Shown: positions 8,052 through 17,598 of the stretch, one piece after another
Layout: every line of letters starts with the position of its first letter
How positions within the stretch are numbered: position 1 is the first letter of the stretch
From: Maribellus luteus
GTDB lineage: Bacteria > Bacteroidota > Bacteroidia > Bacteroidales > Prolixibacteraceae
Assembly: GCF_003576475.1 (NCBI RefSeq)
Contig: NZ_QWGR01000007.1
Location: 249,563-313,562, forward strand
Direction of reading: 5' to 3'
DNA: 64,000 bases
The notes under the pieces: generated by a model
Told to the model about the DNA's origin: nothing
The model's database searches: none
Seen by the model: only the letters and a program-made list of their open reading frames with translations
Translations under genes and position numbers: made by a program

Positions 8052-10208
8052 ATGGAACCTAAAGATCTAAAAAACTCTGAAGAGTTAAGAAGTCCGGAAA
8101 ATGAGGACCTTAAGAAAGTGCAGGCAGATGTTGTATCAGACGAAGTGGAAAAAGCGGATGCTGAAGAAACTGTAACAGAACAAGGATCTGCTGAAGTTGA
8201 AGAACCTGCTGTAAATGCTGAAGCCGGGAGCGTGGAAGAAAAAGCTGATCAACCAGAAGAAGTAAACACGGAGGCGGCTGTAGAGGAAGAAAGTGTTTCT
8301 GGGAAAGACGAAGCGAAGGAAGAAGCTTCTGAGCCAACTCCGGAGGAAACAAAAGAGTTATCCGCAGAATTGGAAGAAGCTACAAAAGAAGAGACAGTTG
8401 AAAAATTGCCTGTTGCAGAAGAAAAAGCTGAAGAGGCTCCTTCTGTAGAAAAGCCCGAAAAGCAGGAACAAAAAAAGGAGAAAATAGATTATTCCACTTA
8501 TACGCAAATAGAATTGGTTAATGCTTTGCGCGATGTATTGGACGAGAAAGAGACGCGCGACATCAGATCGGATGTGGAAGTAATAAAAGCCAGTTTTTAC
8601 AAAATTCTGAAAGACAATGAAGAAGCTGCCCTCGCTAAGTTTATTGAAGAGGGTGGGGCCGAAGAAGATTTCCAGGCAGAAGAAGATCCTTACGAAAAAG
8701 ATATTAAGGAGCTTTTGAAAGATTATCGCCAGATCAGAATTGAGCAAAACAAACAGCTGGAGCAAGAGAAAGAAGAAAATCTCAAGAAGAAATACGAAGT
8801 AATCGAAAAGATTAAAGGATTGATTAATAACGAAGAGTCGATTAACAAGACCTTTAACGAATTCCGGGATCTTCAGCAAGAATGGCGCGAAATAGGTTTG
8901 GTTCCTCAATCGGAAATGAAAAATCTTTGGGATACTTATCATTTTCATGTAGAAAACTTTTACGATTACATAAAAATCAACCGCGAATTACGCGACCTGG
9001 ATTTAAAGAAAAACCTGGAAGCCAAGATTCGTTTATGCGAAAGGGCAGAAGAGCTTTTACTCGATCCGTCGATTATTAAAGCGTTTAATACGCTGCAAAA
9101 ATACCACGAACAATGGCGTGAAATCGGTCCGGTTCCAAGAGAGCAAAAAGACGATATTTGGGAGCGTTTTAAAGCAGCTACCGCGAAGATTAATAAAAAG
9201 CACCAGGAGTTTTTTGAAGACCGCAAAAGTGAGCAGAAAAATAACCTGGACGCCAAAACCGCTCTTTGCGAAAAAGTGGAAGAAATTCTTGAAAAAGAAA
9301 TAGCTACACACAAAGAATGGGACGATCTCTCAAAAGAACTCATTAATTTACAGAAGGTTTGGCGAACAATTGGTTTTGCCCCGAGAAAGGACAACAACCG
9401 TATTTACGAACGTTTCCGCTCGGCTTGTGACAAGTTTTTTGATGCCAAACGTGATTTCTATTCCAAAAACAAGGAAGAACAACAGAATAATCTTCAGTTG
9501 AAAATAGATCTGTGTGTGCAGGCAGAAACCCTGAAAGACAGCATGGATTGGAAAAAAACAACCCAGGATTTTATCAATATTCAAAAGAAATGGAAAGAAA
9601 TAGGCCCGGTTCCAAGGAAACAATCCGACACAATTTGGAAGCGTTTCAGAACTGCATGCGATTATTTCTTTGACAAAAAATCGGAGCATTTCTCGGATGT
9701 CGACAGCGAACAAATTGACAACCTAAAAGATAAGGAACAGATAATAGAAGAATTAAAGGCTTTTAAGTCTTCTGAGGATGTAGAGCAAAATCTGAAACAA
9801 TTAAAACAATTTCAGCGTCGTTGGTCAGAGATTGGCCATGTACCGTTTAAAAAGAAAGACGAATTACAATCCACCTTCAGAGAGCTGATCAACCAGTTGT
9901 ACGATGATCTGAATATCGATGAAGAAAAACGAAATATGTTGAAGTTCCGAACGAAAATGAGTAATTACTCAGAATCAATGAAAGGACAAAACAAAATGCG
10001 TATGGAGCGTGAGAAATATATGACAAAACTACGACAACTTGAGAACGATTTAGTTTTGCTGGATAACAACATTGGTTTCTTTGCCAAATCGAAGAATGCT
10101 GAAGCATTGATCAAAGACGTGAAGAAGAAAATTGAAGTTACCAAACAGAAGATAGAATTTCTGAAAGATAAAATTAGAGTTATTGACGAGTTAGATCACG
10201 ATGAATAG
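8052..10208 (+). CDS. DUF349 domain-containing protein with acidic N-terminus
   Basis: A 718-residue protein of unknown function. Residues 1 to about 150 are a low-complexity Glu/Ala/Val-rich acidic region, probably disordered. Then come five tandem DUF349 units, each recognisable by a W-x-x-I-G-x-(V/A)-P signature, with the tryptophans at residues 278, 355, 437, 514 and 591 (about 77-residue period, one of 82). The C-terminal 80 residues are a predicted coiled coil rich in Lys and Glu. There is no signal peptide or membrane segment, so it is probably cytoplasmic. It is a single gene with its own promoter and terminator. Confidence 0.9.
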   Translation: MEPKDLKNSEELRSPENEDLKKVQADVVSDEVEKADAEETVTEQGSAEVEEPAVNAEAGSVEEKADQPEEVNTEAAVEEESVSGKDEAKEEASEPTPEETKELSAELEEATKEETVEKLPVAEEKAEEAPSVEKPEKQEQKKEKIDYSTYTQIELVNALRDVLDEKETRDIRSDVEVIKASFYKILKDNEEAALAKFIEEGGAEEDFQAEEDPYEKDIKELLKDYRQIRIEQNKQLEQEKEENLKKKYEVIEKIKGLINNEESINKTFNEFRDLQQEWREIGLVPQSEMKNLWDTYHFHVENFYDYIKINRELRDLDLKKNLEAKIRLCERAEELLLDPSIIKAFNTLQKYHEQWREIGPVPREQKDDIWERFKAATAKINKKHQEFFEDRKSEQKNNLDAKTALCEKVEEILEKEIATHKEWDDLSKELINLQKVWRTIGFAPRKDNNRIYERFRSACDKFFDAKRDFYSKNKEEQQNNLQLKIDLCVQAETLKDSMDWKKTTQDFINIQKKWKEIGPVPRKQSDTIWKRFRTACDYFFDKKSEHFSDVDSEQIDNLKDKEQIIEELKAFKSSEDVEQNLKQLKQFQRRWSEIGHVPFKKKDELQSTFRELINQLYDDLNIDEEKRNMLKFRTKMSNYSESMKGQNKMRMEREKYMTKLRQLENDLVLLDNNIGFFAKSKNAEALIKDVKKKIEVTKQKIEFLKDKIRVIDELDHDE

Positions 10209-10210
10209 CA

Positions 10211-10240
10211 AGAAGCCGGTTAAACCGGCTTTTTTGTTTT
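10211..10240 (+). terminator. Intrinsic terminator of the DUF349 gene
   Basis: AAGCCGGT, loop TAA, ACCGGCTT and then a run of T, a few bases after the stop codon. Confidence 0.85.
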
Positions 10241-10668
10241 AAACGCTGAGCGTTCTGTATTTTGAGTTAACGAATGAATGACCTACATATTAAAGTCTCT
10301 GAGAATCGCTTAAAAATATTCCCTTGTTGAATTATTCAGATTAGCGGAGTTTAGAGGCACTGATTTGTGTTCTTGGTTAAATCAAATGGATTAAACACGA
10401 GCTAGCGAAGAATGAGCGCAGACATAATATTTAATTATAGGGAAAACAACTTGTAAAGAAACACTGAATAAACTTTTACATAAAATCTTTGACATTATCG
10501 GACTTATCAGCCACATAACTGATTTTATGCAAACCAGCAGAGCTGGGCGTATTATGCAAAGTACTCTTAAATATAATATTGATGCGCTTGTCTTATAATT
10601 TATATTATGATAAATAAAGTAAATATAGAAATATTGCCCATTGTTTGTAAACTTAAGCCTATTCCCTC
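10241..10668. other. Intergenic region without recognised features
   Basis: AT-rich sequence between the DUF349 terminator and the tRNA-Pro promoter. No coding sequence or RNA gene was recognised on either strand. Confidence 0.4.
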
Positions 10669-10698
10669 TTTGTGTTAAAGGAAAAAAGATTATTTTTG
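10669..10698 (+). promoter_or_regulatory. Promoter of tRNA-Pro
   Basis: TTTG at 10669-10672, an 18-base gap and TATTTTTG at 10691-10698 give a nearly ideal Bacteroidota housekeeping promoter, 38 bases before the tRNA. Confidence 0.7.
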
Positions 10699-10736
10699 CA
10701 GTCGATTATTAGAAACGTACAATTCAATAATCAATT

Positions 10737-10810
10737 CGGGATGTAGCGCAGTCCGGTAGCGTACGTCGTTCGGGACGACGGGGTCGCAGGTTCAAATCCT
10801 GTCATCCCGA
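10737..10810 (+). tRNA. tRNA-Pro (anticodon CGG)
   Basis: A full cloverleaf can be drawn: acceptor CGGGATG with CATCCCG plus discriminator A, D-stem GCGC/GCGT, anticodon stem CGTCG/CGACG around the loop TTCGGGA (anticodon CGG), and T-arm GCAGG-TTCAAAT-CCTGT. The anticodon arm is like E. coli tRNA-Pro(CGG). The 3' CCA is not encoded. Confidence 0.96.
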
Positions 10811-10834
10811 CTGAAACAAAAGTCAAAGAAAGTC

Positions 10835-10872
10835 AAAAGCCTGTAAATCAAATGATTTGCGGGCTTTTTTAT
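10835..10872 (+). terminator. Intrinsic terminator after tRNA-Pro
   Basis: AAGCCTGTAAATCA pairs with TGATTTGCGGGCTT, with two G-U pairs, followed by a T run. Confidence 0.75.
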
Positions 10873-10992
10873 TTTTATGAAGTTAATAATCATGTCTATA
10901 ATTGGGATTTACAATTCAATATGCATATTTAAATTCTCTACTTTCTGAATTCTTTTCTCTAAAGAAGAAACTTCAACAATGGCTGAGATCTT

Positions 10993-13900
10993 TTATTTGA
11001 AATCCCTTGACGGGAAGAGCTCTCCTTGCACGGTTTCGCCTCCATTCTTTTTTCCTATGTCCATCGGCTTGCGAACAGAACCGATATTGCGCCCACCGGT
11101 ATCCGGAGCCATTAGTTCATTCATATTAAAGCAGGCATTGACAACCACATGAATGACCTCGCCTTCAATCTGCAATTTACCTGCGACCATTAGCAATCGG
11201 GACTGCAGAATCACCTTGCGGTATTTCTCAAACACAGTGGACCAGACAACCAGGTTGGCAAAACCAGTCTCATCTTCAATGGTAATGAACAGTACACCGC
11301 TGGCTGTCCCCGGACGTTGGCGGACAGTTACCAATCCAGATACCTTCACAAACATGCCGTTTTTCATCTTCCCTAATTCCGAAGTAGGCGTAACCTGTAG
11401 TTGATTCAGCCTTGCCCGGGAAAAACTAACCGGGTGGGCTTTTAACGATAATGAAGTGCTGGCATAATCCTGTATCACATGTTCCCCGGCTGTCATGGGT
11501 GGCAACTCGATCAGTCCTTCTGCCTCACTTTGCGAGGGAGTACCTGTGAACATCCCGGTTGGATGATCATGTAAGGCCGACACTTCCCATAAAGCCTGCC
11601 TCCGGTCAAGACCGACGGAACGAAAAGCATCCGCATCAGCAAGCCTTTCCAGAGCGAATGGTGTAACGCCTGCATTAAGTAGTTCATTGATATTGCTATA
11701 GAAAATATGTCTCCCAGATATCAGCACCTGCATGTATTCTTCGCGGAGCCCCTTTACCTGCCTAAAACCCAGACGAACAGCACAATATGAACCTTGTTTT
11801 TCTTCCAGTGTATTGTCCCACTGCGAATAATTAATATCTACCGGTCTTACTTCCACACCATGTTTGCGGGCATCTATAACAATTTGTGCAGGCTGATAAA
11901 ACCCCATGGGCTGGCTATTGAGCAACGCTACTGCAAATACGTCGGGATAATAACATTTGATCCAGGAGGAGATATAAACCAGCAGGGCAAAGCTGGCTGC
12001 ATGGCTCTCCGGAAAACCGTAGCTTCCGAATCCTTCAATCTGTTTAAATACCCGTTCGGCAAACTCTTCGGTATAACCTTTTTTTACCATACCACTCACC
12101 AGTTTTTCCCGGTACCAGCTTACCTTCCCTTTTGACTTAAAGGTGGCCATGCTTCGACGTAGTCCGTCTGCTTCTGCCGGTGTAAAACCGGCCGCAACTA
12201 TGGCTATCTCCATTGCTTGTTCCTGAAACAAAGGAACCCCCAGAGTCCTCCCTAAAATATCTTCAAGTTCTTTGGAAGGAAAATCCACCGGCTCCAGTCC
12301 ATTGCGTCTCCTTAAATAAGGATGCACCATATCCCCCTGTATCGGGCCAGGCCTCACGATAGCTACCTCGATGACAAGATCATAAAAGTTTCGGGGCTTC
12401 AATCGTGGCAGCATTGACATTTGCGCCCGGCTTTCAATCTGGAAAACCCCGAGCGTATCTGCATGACTAATCATTTCGTAAACCTTCGGGTCATCCTGCG
12501 GAATATTGGCCAATGTCAGGTTCAGGTCATAATGTTGCTTGGCCAGGTCAAATGCCTTACGGATGCAGGTCAGCATCCCCAAGGCCAGTACATCCACTTT
12601 CATGAAGCCCAATGCCTCAATGTCGTCTTTGTTCCATTCAATACAGGTGCGGTCTTCCATGCGGGCATTCAGAATGGGGCACAGTTCATGTAGTTTTTCC
12701 CTGGTAATCACAAAGCCACCAGTATGTTGCCCTAACTGCCGGGGAAAGCCGATATATTGAAGCGTTAATTCCACCACTTTACGAAGATGGGGGTCTTTGG
12801 TGTTAAAACTTCCTGATGGTGCAGGTTTCCCTCCGAACCAGTCTTCTGTAAACTCATACTTTGATTTTGAAAGCACATTGATGGTATCGGTAGACAGCCC
12901 CATTGCTTTTCCTACATCACGCACGGCACCTTTCCAATGTACCTGAGTTACGGTTGCAACAATTCCGGCCCGGTCGCGTCCGTATTTCCCGTAGATGTAC
13001 TGCATGATTTCCTCGCGGCGTTCATGCTCAAAATCCACATCTATATCGGGAGGTTCGTTCCGTTCATCGCTCATGAACCGGGCAAACAGTAATTTGAATT
13101 TAGAAGGGTCGACCGATGTTATACCAAGACAGTAACAAATAACCGAGTTGGCTGCCGATCCCCGCCCCTGGCAGAGGATTCCCCTGCTCCGGGCTTCACG
13201 CACATAGTCATATACGGTCAGAAAATAAGAGGCATATTCTTTTCGTCCTATAAATTCCAGTTCCATTTTGATGGTGTCGCTTACCTTTTCAGGAATCTCT
13301 TCGCCAAAACGCTCATTGGCGCCTTTCCAGGTCAGGTAGATTAATTCTTCCATTGGCGTACGCCCTTCACTGGTAATTTCTTCCGGGTAGAGGTATCTTA
13401 ATTCATCTAATGAAAACTGACAGGCATCGGCTATTTCCTGTGTATAATGCATTGCTTTTGGATAATCCCGGAAAAGACGTTGCATCTCCGCAGCAGGTTT
13501 CAGGTAACGTTCCGCATTCTGATGAAGTTTAAAACCGGCAGCACCGATGGTACATTTCTCCCGAACACAAGTCAGGATATCCTGTAACTCCCGGCGCTCA
13601 GGCACATGGTAGTATACATTATTGGTTGCCACCATCGGAATTTTAAGCCTTTTACTCAATCGGGAAAGCCGAAACAGTTTTTTATGGTCGTCGCCATGAT
13701 ATGCAAAGCTTGCTCCGAGATAAAGGCTGTCTCCCAGCGCTTCCTTATATTCTTCCAGAGCTTTTATAAAACCCGGTTCAAAATCAAAACCTTTATTTAG
13801 CGATGCAGGTGGCAGTGCAATAAATTTTATTGCATCAGCATATTTATAAACATCCGCCCGATACAGGAAACACTCCCCTTTTTCAGCCCTCAGGTTGCCC

Positions 13901-14181
13901 TTGGTAAGCAAGCCGGATAAATTGGAATACGCTGATTTGTTTGTGGGATAAACCAACAGGGGTGGACCGTCAAGCAGATCGAGGCGGCATCCGGGAATAA
14001 AACGGATATTCCTTTCACGTGCTGCCACATGCGCTCTTACAGCACCAGCCAATGTATTACTGTCGGTGATTGCAAGCGCCTTGTATCCCAGTTCTGCCGC
14101 CCGTTCTACAATTTCCTCCGGGTGTGAACCGCCACGAAGAAACGAAAAATTTGTGGTTACCTGTAGTTCTGTATAATCCAT
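10993..14181 (-). CDS. dnaE2: Error-prone DNA polymerase III alpha subunit (DnaE2/ImuC)
   Basis: A 1062-residue C-family polymerase, the catalytic part of the mutasome that copies past DNA lesions. It has the N-terminal PHP domain (about 1-200; NFSFLRGGSHPEE, with the usual metal-binding histidines degraded), the polymerase core with catalytic aspartates in PDIDVDFEHERRE and KVDVLALGML, helix-hairpin-helix regions and a C-terminal OB fold (VKVSGLVTVRQRPGTASG). The length and lack of a tau-binding tail separate it from replicative DnaE. A strong AAAGAGGAGAGG ribosome-binding site precedes the ATG, 18 bases after imuB. It is last in the imuA-imuB-dnaE2 operon. Confidence 0.95.
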   Translation of the reverse strand: MDYTELQVTTNFSFLRGGSHPEEIVERAAELGYKALAITDSNTLAGAVRAHVAARERNIRFIPGCRLDLLDGPPLLVYPTNKSAYSNLSGLLTKGNLRAEKGECFLYRADVYKYADAIKFIALPPASLNKGFDFEPGFIKALEEYKEALGDSLYLGASFAYHGDDHKKLFRLSRLSKRLKIPMVATNNVYYHVPERRELQDILTCVREKCTIGAAGFKLHQNAERYLKPAAEMQRLFRDYPKAMHYTQEIADACQFSLDELRYLYPEEITSEGRTPMEELIYLTWKGANERFGEEIPEKVSDTIKMELEFIGRKEYASYFLTVYDYVREARSRGILCQGRGSAANSVICYCLGITSVDPSKFKLLFARFMSDERNEPPDIDVDFEHERREEIMQYIYGKYGRDRAGIVATVTQVHWKGAVRDVGKAMGLSTDTINVLSKSKYEFTEDWFGGKPAPSGSFNTKDPHLRKVVELTLQYIGFPRQLGQHTGGFVITREKLHELCPILNARMEDRTCIEWNKDDIEALGFMKVDVLALGMLTCIRKAFDLAKQHYDLNLTLANIPQDDPKVYEMISHADTLGVFQIESRAQMSMLPRLKPRNFYDLVIEVAIVRPGPIQGDMVHPYLRRRNGLEPVDFPSKELEDILGRTLGVPLFQEQAMEIAIVAAGFTPAEADGLRRSMATFKSKGKVSWYREKLVSGMVKKGYTEEFAERVFKQIEGFGSYGFPESHAASFALLVYISSWIKCYYPDVFAVALLNSQPMGFYQPAQIVIDARKHGVEVRPVDINYSQWDNTLEEKQGSYCAVRLGFRQVKGLREEYMQVLISGRHIFYSNINELLNAGVTPFALERLADADAFRSVGLDRRQALWEVSALHDHPTGMFTGTPSQSEAEGLIELPPMTAGEHVIQDYASTSLSLKAHPVSFSRARLNQLQVTPTSELGKMKNGMFVKVSGLVTVRQRPGTASGVLFITIEDETGFANLVVWSTVFEKYRKVILQSRLLMVAGKLQIEGEVIHVVVNACFNMNELMAPDTGGRNIGSVRKPMDIGKKNGGETVQGELFPSRDFK

Positions 14182-14199
14182 CGCCCTCTCCTCTTTTTG

Positions 14200-15696
14200 T
14201 CAGACAAAAAATCCGTGAAGAAACCACTGAGGTTTTTCGCTTCCATATAAACCCAGCCGGAATAACCAGTAACGAGCACCATCTTCATCTTCTACACGGT
14301 AATAGTCCCTCGGAGGCCCTGTTTGTAGCCACCACTCCTGTTCTATCCTTTCCGGTCCGTCAGCTTTGGCAATCCGGATAATATCTCCCCTGTACCGGAA
14401 ATGTAACGGAGGGTAATCGGGAAGTACGACCATGACTTCTACCGGTTCAGGCTCAGGTAAAAGATGAAGGGGTCTGGGTTGGTCGGTACGCCACTCCGTT
14501 TCCGGCTGTTCCTCCAGGGAGTTGACCTCCTTTACGGAGTTCTCCGGCCAGTAATGTTCTTGTGGCAGATAACGGTGAATGGCCTGCATCCCAACCTTCC
14601 CCGCAATGTTATCAAGTAATTCTGCAATGGCTTTGGGATTATTACAACCGGTATTCCATATAGCTTCCTGCGTTTCGCTAACATCCTCAACCAGCGTGGC
14701 TTCCAGTGTAAACAATTCGATACCAAGAGCCGGTTCTATTTCAGGAATTTTAAGTTCAAATAGTTTAAACAGGTGCACTGCACTCCGGGATGCTCTGTTT
14801 GTCCCAATACTGATTTGCACGGTTTTCCCGTCAATGCGGTATCCTTTGAAAATGCCGGCACGCATACCTTTTCCTTCCTTGAAAAACCGTTCACATAAAG
14901 TTTCCAGCAAACGCTGGAGTGCAATTTCAATTCCTTTGGCCGTCCGTATGGGTTCTAAACAAGGTAAGCGTTCCAGGTAAACCGGAGCCGGAGTAACAGG
15001 TTGAAGAGTTTCATATCCTGTTCCCAATGCTTGCTCCAGCCGGGTAAGCAAAACATCACCAAAACGCCTGCGCAGGTTTGTTCGCGGAATATGGATAAAC
15101 TGTCCGATCTCCCTGAATCCCAGTTTCTCCATGCGTTTCAGGATAGTACTTTCAACTCTTAAAGCAGCAGGGGGTAGTGAAAGAAGTGCCTCGGCCTGTC
15201 TGCCAGGAGCTACAATTGGATTATTACTTTCGTAGTGTGCCACAGCCCAAGCCGTGCCAATTGTATCAGCTATTGCTGCACGCGCATCGTATCCGCCTTT
15301 GTGAAAACGGGTTATGATTGCTTGTAAATAAGGAAGTTCCCCACCCCACAAATGAGGACATCCCGATATATCCAGTATCAACCCATCCGGAGGATCGGTG
15401 GCAACAACAGGAGAATAACGAAAGCAATATTCTGCCAAATCCCTCAGGTGCTTCGCTTGTGCATAAGGCTCTTCAGAATACACTTCTACTGAAGGTAATA
15501 TCGCCCTTACATCGGCTACTACCATGCCTGGTATTATTCCTTCTTTGCTTAAAGTTTTACAGGAAGCTTTCACCACCATCCGGCCACGCTGGGGAGCATA
15601 TAAGAGGAAAAGCTTTTCTTTAAGTTCGGGGTGCGACCTGGCCATCCTGTCGGTAGCAAAATAACGAAACCATATGGACATATAGCGCTTATGCAT
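14200..15696 (-). CDS. imuB: DNA polymerase Y-family accessory protein ImuB
   Basis: A 498-residue inactive Y-family polymerase homologue that links ImuA and DnaE2 to the beta clamp at lesions. The N-terminus MHKRYMSIWFRYF lacks the catalytic Asp of true Y polymerases, and the second acidic site reads LILDISGCPHLWGG, as usual for ImuB. The HhH region is at about 185-230, followed by a little-finger-like domain and a C-terminal tail. This start was chosen because the family begins like this and because it overlaps the imuA stop by eight bases (ATGCATAA), suggesting coupled translation; an upstream in-frame ATG at 15804 would lie deep inside imuA. Confidence 0.9.
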   Translation of the reverse strand: MHKRYMSIWFRYFATDRMARSHPELKEKLFLLYAPQRGRMVVKASCKTLSKEGIIPGMVVADVRAILPSVEVYSEEPYAQAKHLRDLAEYCFRYSPVVATDPPDGLILDISGCPHLWGGELPYLQAIITRFHKGGYDARAAIADTIGTAWAVAHYESNNPIVAPGRQAEALLSLPPAALRVESTILKRMEKLGFREIGQFIHIPRTNLRRRFGDVLLTRLEQALGTGYETLQPVTPAPVYLERLPCLEPIRTAKGIEIALQRLLETLCERFFKEGKGMRAGIFKGYRIDGKTVQISIGTNRASRSAVHLFKLFELKIPEIEPALGIELFTLEATLVEDVSETQEAIWNTGCNNPKAIAELLDNIAGKVGMQAIHRYLPQEHYWPENSVKEVNSLEEQPETEWRTDQPRPLHLLPEPEPVEVMVVLPDYPPLHFRYRGDIIRIAKADGPERIEQEWWLQTGPPRDYYRVEDEDGARYWLFRLGLYGSEKPQWFLHGFFV

Positions 15697-16438
15697 ACCT
15701 TTCCTTTTTTGCTGTAACCGAAGCAGTAACAACTCGTTTTTGATTGGGCAGATACCTGAACCCTCCATTTTGCCATTCAAACAGCCATGAACCGGGCTTG
15801 CCATTGCGTATTTTTAGCAACTCCACCTCCCACCGCGGAAATCCTACCCCGGGAAGTCCTTCGGGTAACCAGCTTGCTACAGGACGAATTTGCCACCGGG
15901 ACACACAGGCCAGCGTATTATTTAGATATGGACTATGACGGTGTAAAAAGCAGGTAACCCCGCTTTCGCTGGCGGCCAGTTGCAACCTCCTTGATTCGGA
16001 AAAACTGACATTTGGCAATTCTGTTACCACAGCTGAAAGGGAGTTGCATTTCAGGGCTTGCTCTGTGACCCAAAGTGCCTCCTTTTCCTGTTTGACATCA
16101 ATGAATATGATACGGTGAGGATCAAGTCCAAAAGACTTCAGGGCCGGGGGAAAAAGTTTACGCCTCGTGCTTATCCACATACAAACGCCCTCCTTCTTCC
16201 GGAAAGTATTTAATAAGCCGGAGATGAAACCGTTCGCGGCAGCAAAACATGCTTCGGTAGGACTTACAAATTCGTGTATTGCACCAACAGGAAAAGTGCC
16301 ACCGGGAAAGGAATTATTTACCGGTCCCAATCCAAAATCAAGCTGCCGGGCATCCTTCCCACTATTGAATCCTTCCATCACAAGTATCTTCTCTCTCAAT
16401 TGCTTGATGATTTCATTTTTCCCCATCCCCTCTTTCAT
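15689..16438 (-). CDS. imuA: ImuA-like error-prone repair protein
   Basis: A 249-residue RecA/SulA-like protein, first gene of the translesion cassette. Bacterial ImuA interacts with RecA and ImuB to help recruit the mutagenic polymerase. The region FPGGTFPVGAIHEF aligns with the ImuA start, and CMWISTRRKLFPPALKSFGLDPHRIIFIDV matches the central RecA-like strand. The classic Walker A lysine loop is not evident. Translation appears coupled to imuB. It is transcribed away from the S24 regulator over a 64-bp gap. An alternative start is Met5. Confidence 0.9.
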   Translation of the reverse strand: MKEGMGKNEIIKQLREKILVMEGFNSGKDARQLDFGLGPVNNSFPGGTFPVGAIHEFVSPTEACFAAANGFISGLLNTFRKKEGVCMWISTRRKLFPPALKSFGLDPHRIIFIDVKQEKEALWVTEQALKCNSLSAVVTELPNVSFSESRRLQLAASESGVTCFLHRHSPYLNNTLACVSRWQIRPVASWLPEGLPGVGFPRWEVELLKIRNGKPGSWLFEWQNGGFRYLPNQKRVVTASVTAKKERYA

Positions 16439-16459
16439 AATCCAAAAAGATTATTAATA

Positions 16460-16480
16460 TTTGTTACTATAAATAACAAA
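16460..16480. promoter_or_regulatory. Operator-like inverted repeat in the imu/regulator divergent gap
   Basis: TTTGTTA (16460-16466) and TAACAAA (16474-16480) form a perfect 7-bp inverted repeat with a 7-base spacer. It sits centrally in the 64-bp divergent gap, as expected for a site bound by the dimeric S24 regulator next door. It is not the E. coli or Bacillus SOS box. Confidence 0.6.
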
Positions 16481-16484
16481 CCAC

Positions 16485-16503
16485 TGTTTATAAATATAAC
16501 AAA
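16485..16503. promoter_or_regulatory. Second, imperfect operator-like site overlapping the regulator start
   Basis: A TGTTTA half (16485-16490) faces a full TAACAAA half (16497-16503) over six bases. It ends at the first base of the regulator ATG, suggesting autorepression. Confidence 0.4.
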
Positions 16504-17306
16504 TGAATAAAAGAACACAAAAAATATTTTTCGCAGGTAACATCAAATTTCTCCGCGAACGAAAAAAAATGAGCCAGGAAGCCCTTGCTTCTACACTGGA
16601 ACTAACCCGTGCAAAAATTGCTGCTATTGAAGCAGGGAATACCAAATCACCGCAGCCGGAGGACTACCTGAACTTCTCTGATTTTTTTAAAATAAGCATC
16701 GACACTCTGCTAAAAATCGACCTTTCAAAATTGGGAGAGCTAAAGATGCGGGAACTGGAAACCGGGAACGATGTTTATATCCGTGGCGGGAACCTGCGGG
16801 TGTTGGCGATTTCGGTGGACAGGTCGAATAACGAGAATGTAGAATATGTACCGATAAAAGCTAAAGCAGGTTATATGGCAGGCTACAACGACCCGGAGTT
16901 TATCGCAGGCCTGCCGAAGTATTCTATTCCCAATCTGCCAGCCCAGGGAACTTTTCGTATTTTCCCTTCAACCGGGGATTCCATGGTACCTATTCCTGAA
17001 GGCAGCGACATCATTGCACAATATGTGCCGGACTGGACAGCTATCAGGCCAGATACTCCCTGTATTGTTATTCTGAAAGGACAACAGGATTTTGTATTTA
17101 AGATGATAACGGTAAATAAGGACGGAACTATTCTTTTAAAATCACTTAATCCTGAATATAAACCTTACCTGGTAGAATCTGGAGATGTAATGGAGATTTG
17201 GCGGTTTTATGCTTATACCAGCAGGGAATTTCCGGAGGCCCGTTCTGAAATGGAGACCATTTTGGCAGCTATAAAAAATTTGGAGAAAAGAATTCTGAAA
17301 AGTTGA
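16503..17306 (+). CDS. XRE-family regulator with S24 (LexA-like) domain
   Basis: A 267-residue repressor-like protein. Residues about 10-70 are an XRE helix-turn-helix (KKMSQEALASTLELTRAKIAAIEAG). Residues about 115-235 are an S24 peptidase-like domain with an AG bond that could be the cleavage site (KAKAGYMAGY), the serine motif STGDSM and the lysine of FVFKMI, so the autocleavage dyad is intact. The tail is a short coiled coil. Position and domains suggest it represses the divergent imu operon and itself and is inactivated by RecA filaments after DNA damage. The target is inferred. Confidence 0.88.
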   Translation: MNKRTQKIFFAGNIKFLRERKKMSQEALASTLELTRAKIAAIEAGNTKSPQPEDYLNFSDFFKISIDTLLKIDLSKLGELKMRELETGNDVYIRGGNLRVLAISVDRSNNENVEYVPIKAKAGYMAGYNDPEFIAGLPKYSIPNLPAQGTFRIFPSTGDSMVPIPEGSDIIAQYVPDWTAIRPDTPCIVILKGQQDFVFKMITVNKDGTILLKSLNPEYKPYLVESGDVMEIWRFYAYTSREFPEARSEMETILAAIKNLEKRILKS

Positions 17307-17598
17307 ATAATAGATTGTTTGAAATATCTCCGAAAGTACTCATAAAAATTTTGGTTTTGATTGATAATTATGTGTCCTCATTCAGCATAAACCGATACGG
17401 ATTCAATAATATATTTGTGTGGATCTATTCCTCATATGCACAAATCAGATAAATATTCTCTCTGAAATACCCTTGACTTTTTCAGATGGCGGGATATTAC
17501 TTAAAATATCTTTTCGCTCAACTAAAATTGAGTACCAACTGTTTTCCTTTTTTTGAATTATTCAGATATATTCAAAAGCTGAAAAAAATACCAGGTAA

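Noticed and set aside
10737..17306. Mutasome cassette as a genomic island inserted at tRNA-Pro
   Set aside because: No integrase, no repeat of the tRNA 3' end on the far side, and such cassettes are common in this phylum. Proximity to a tRNA alone is weak.
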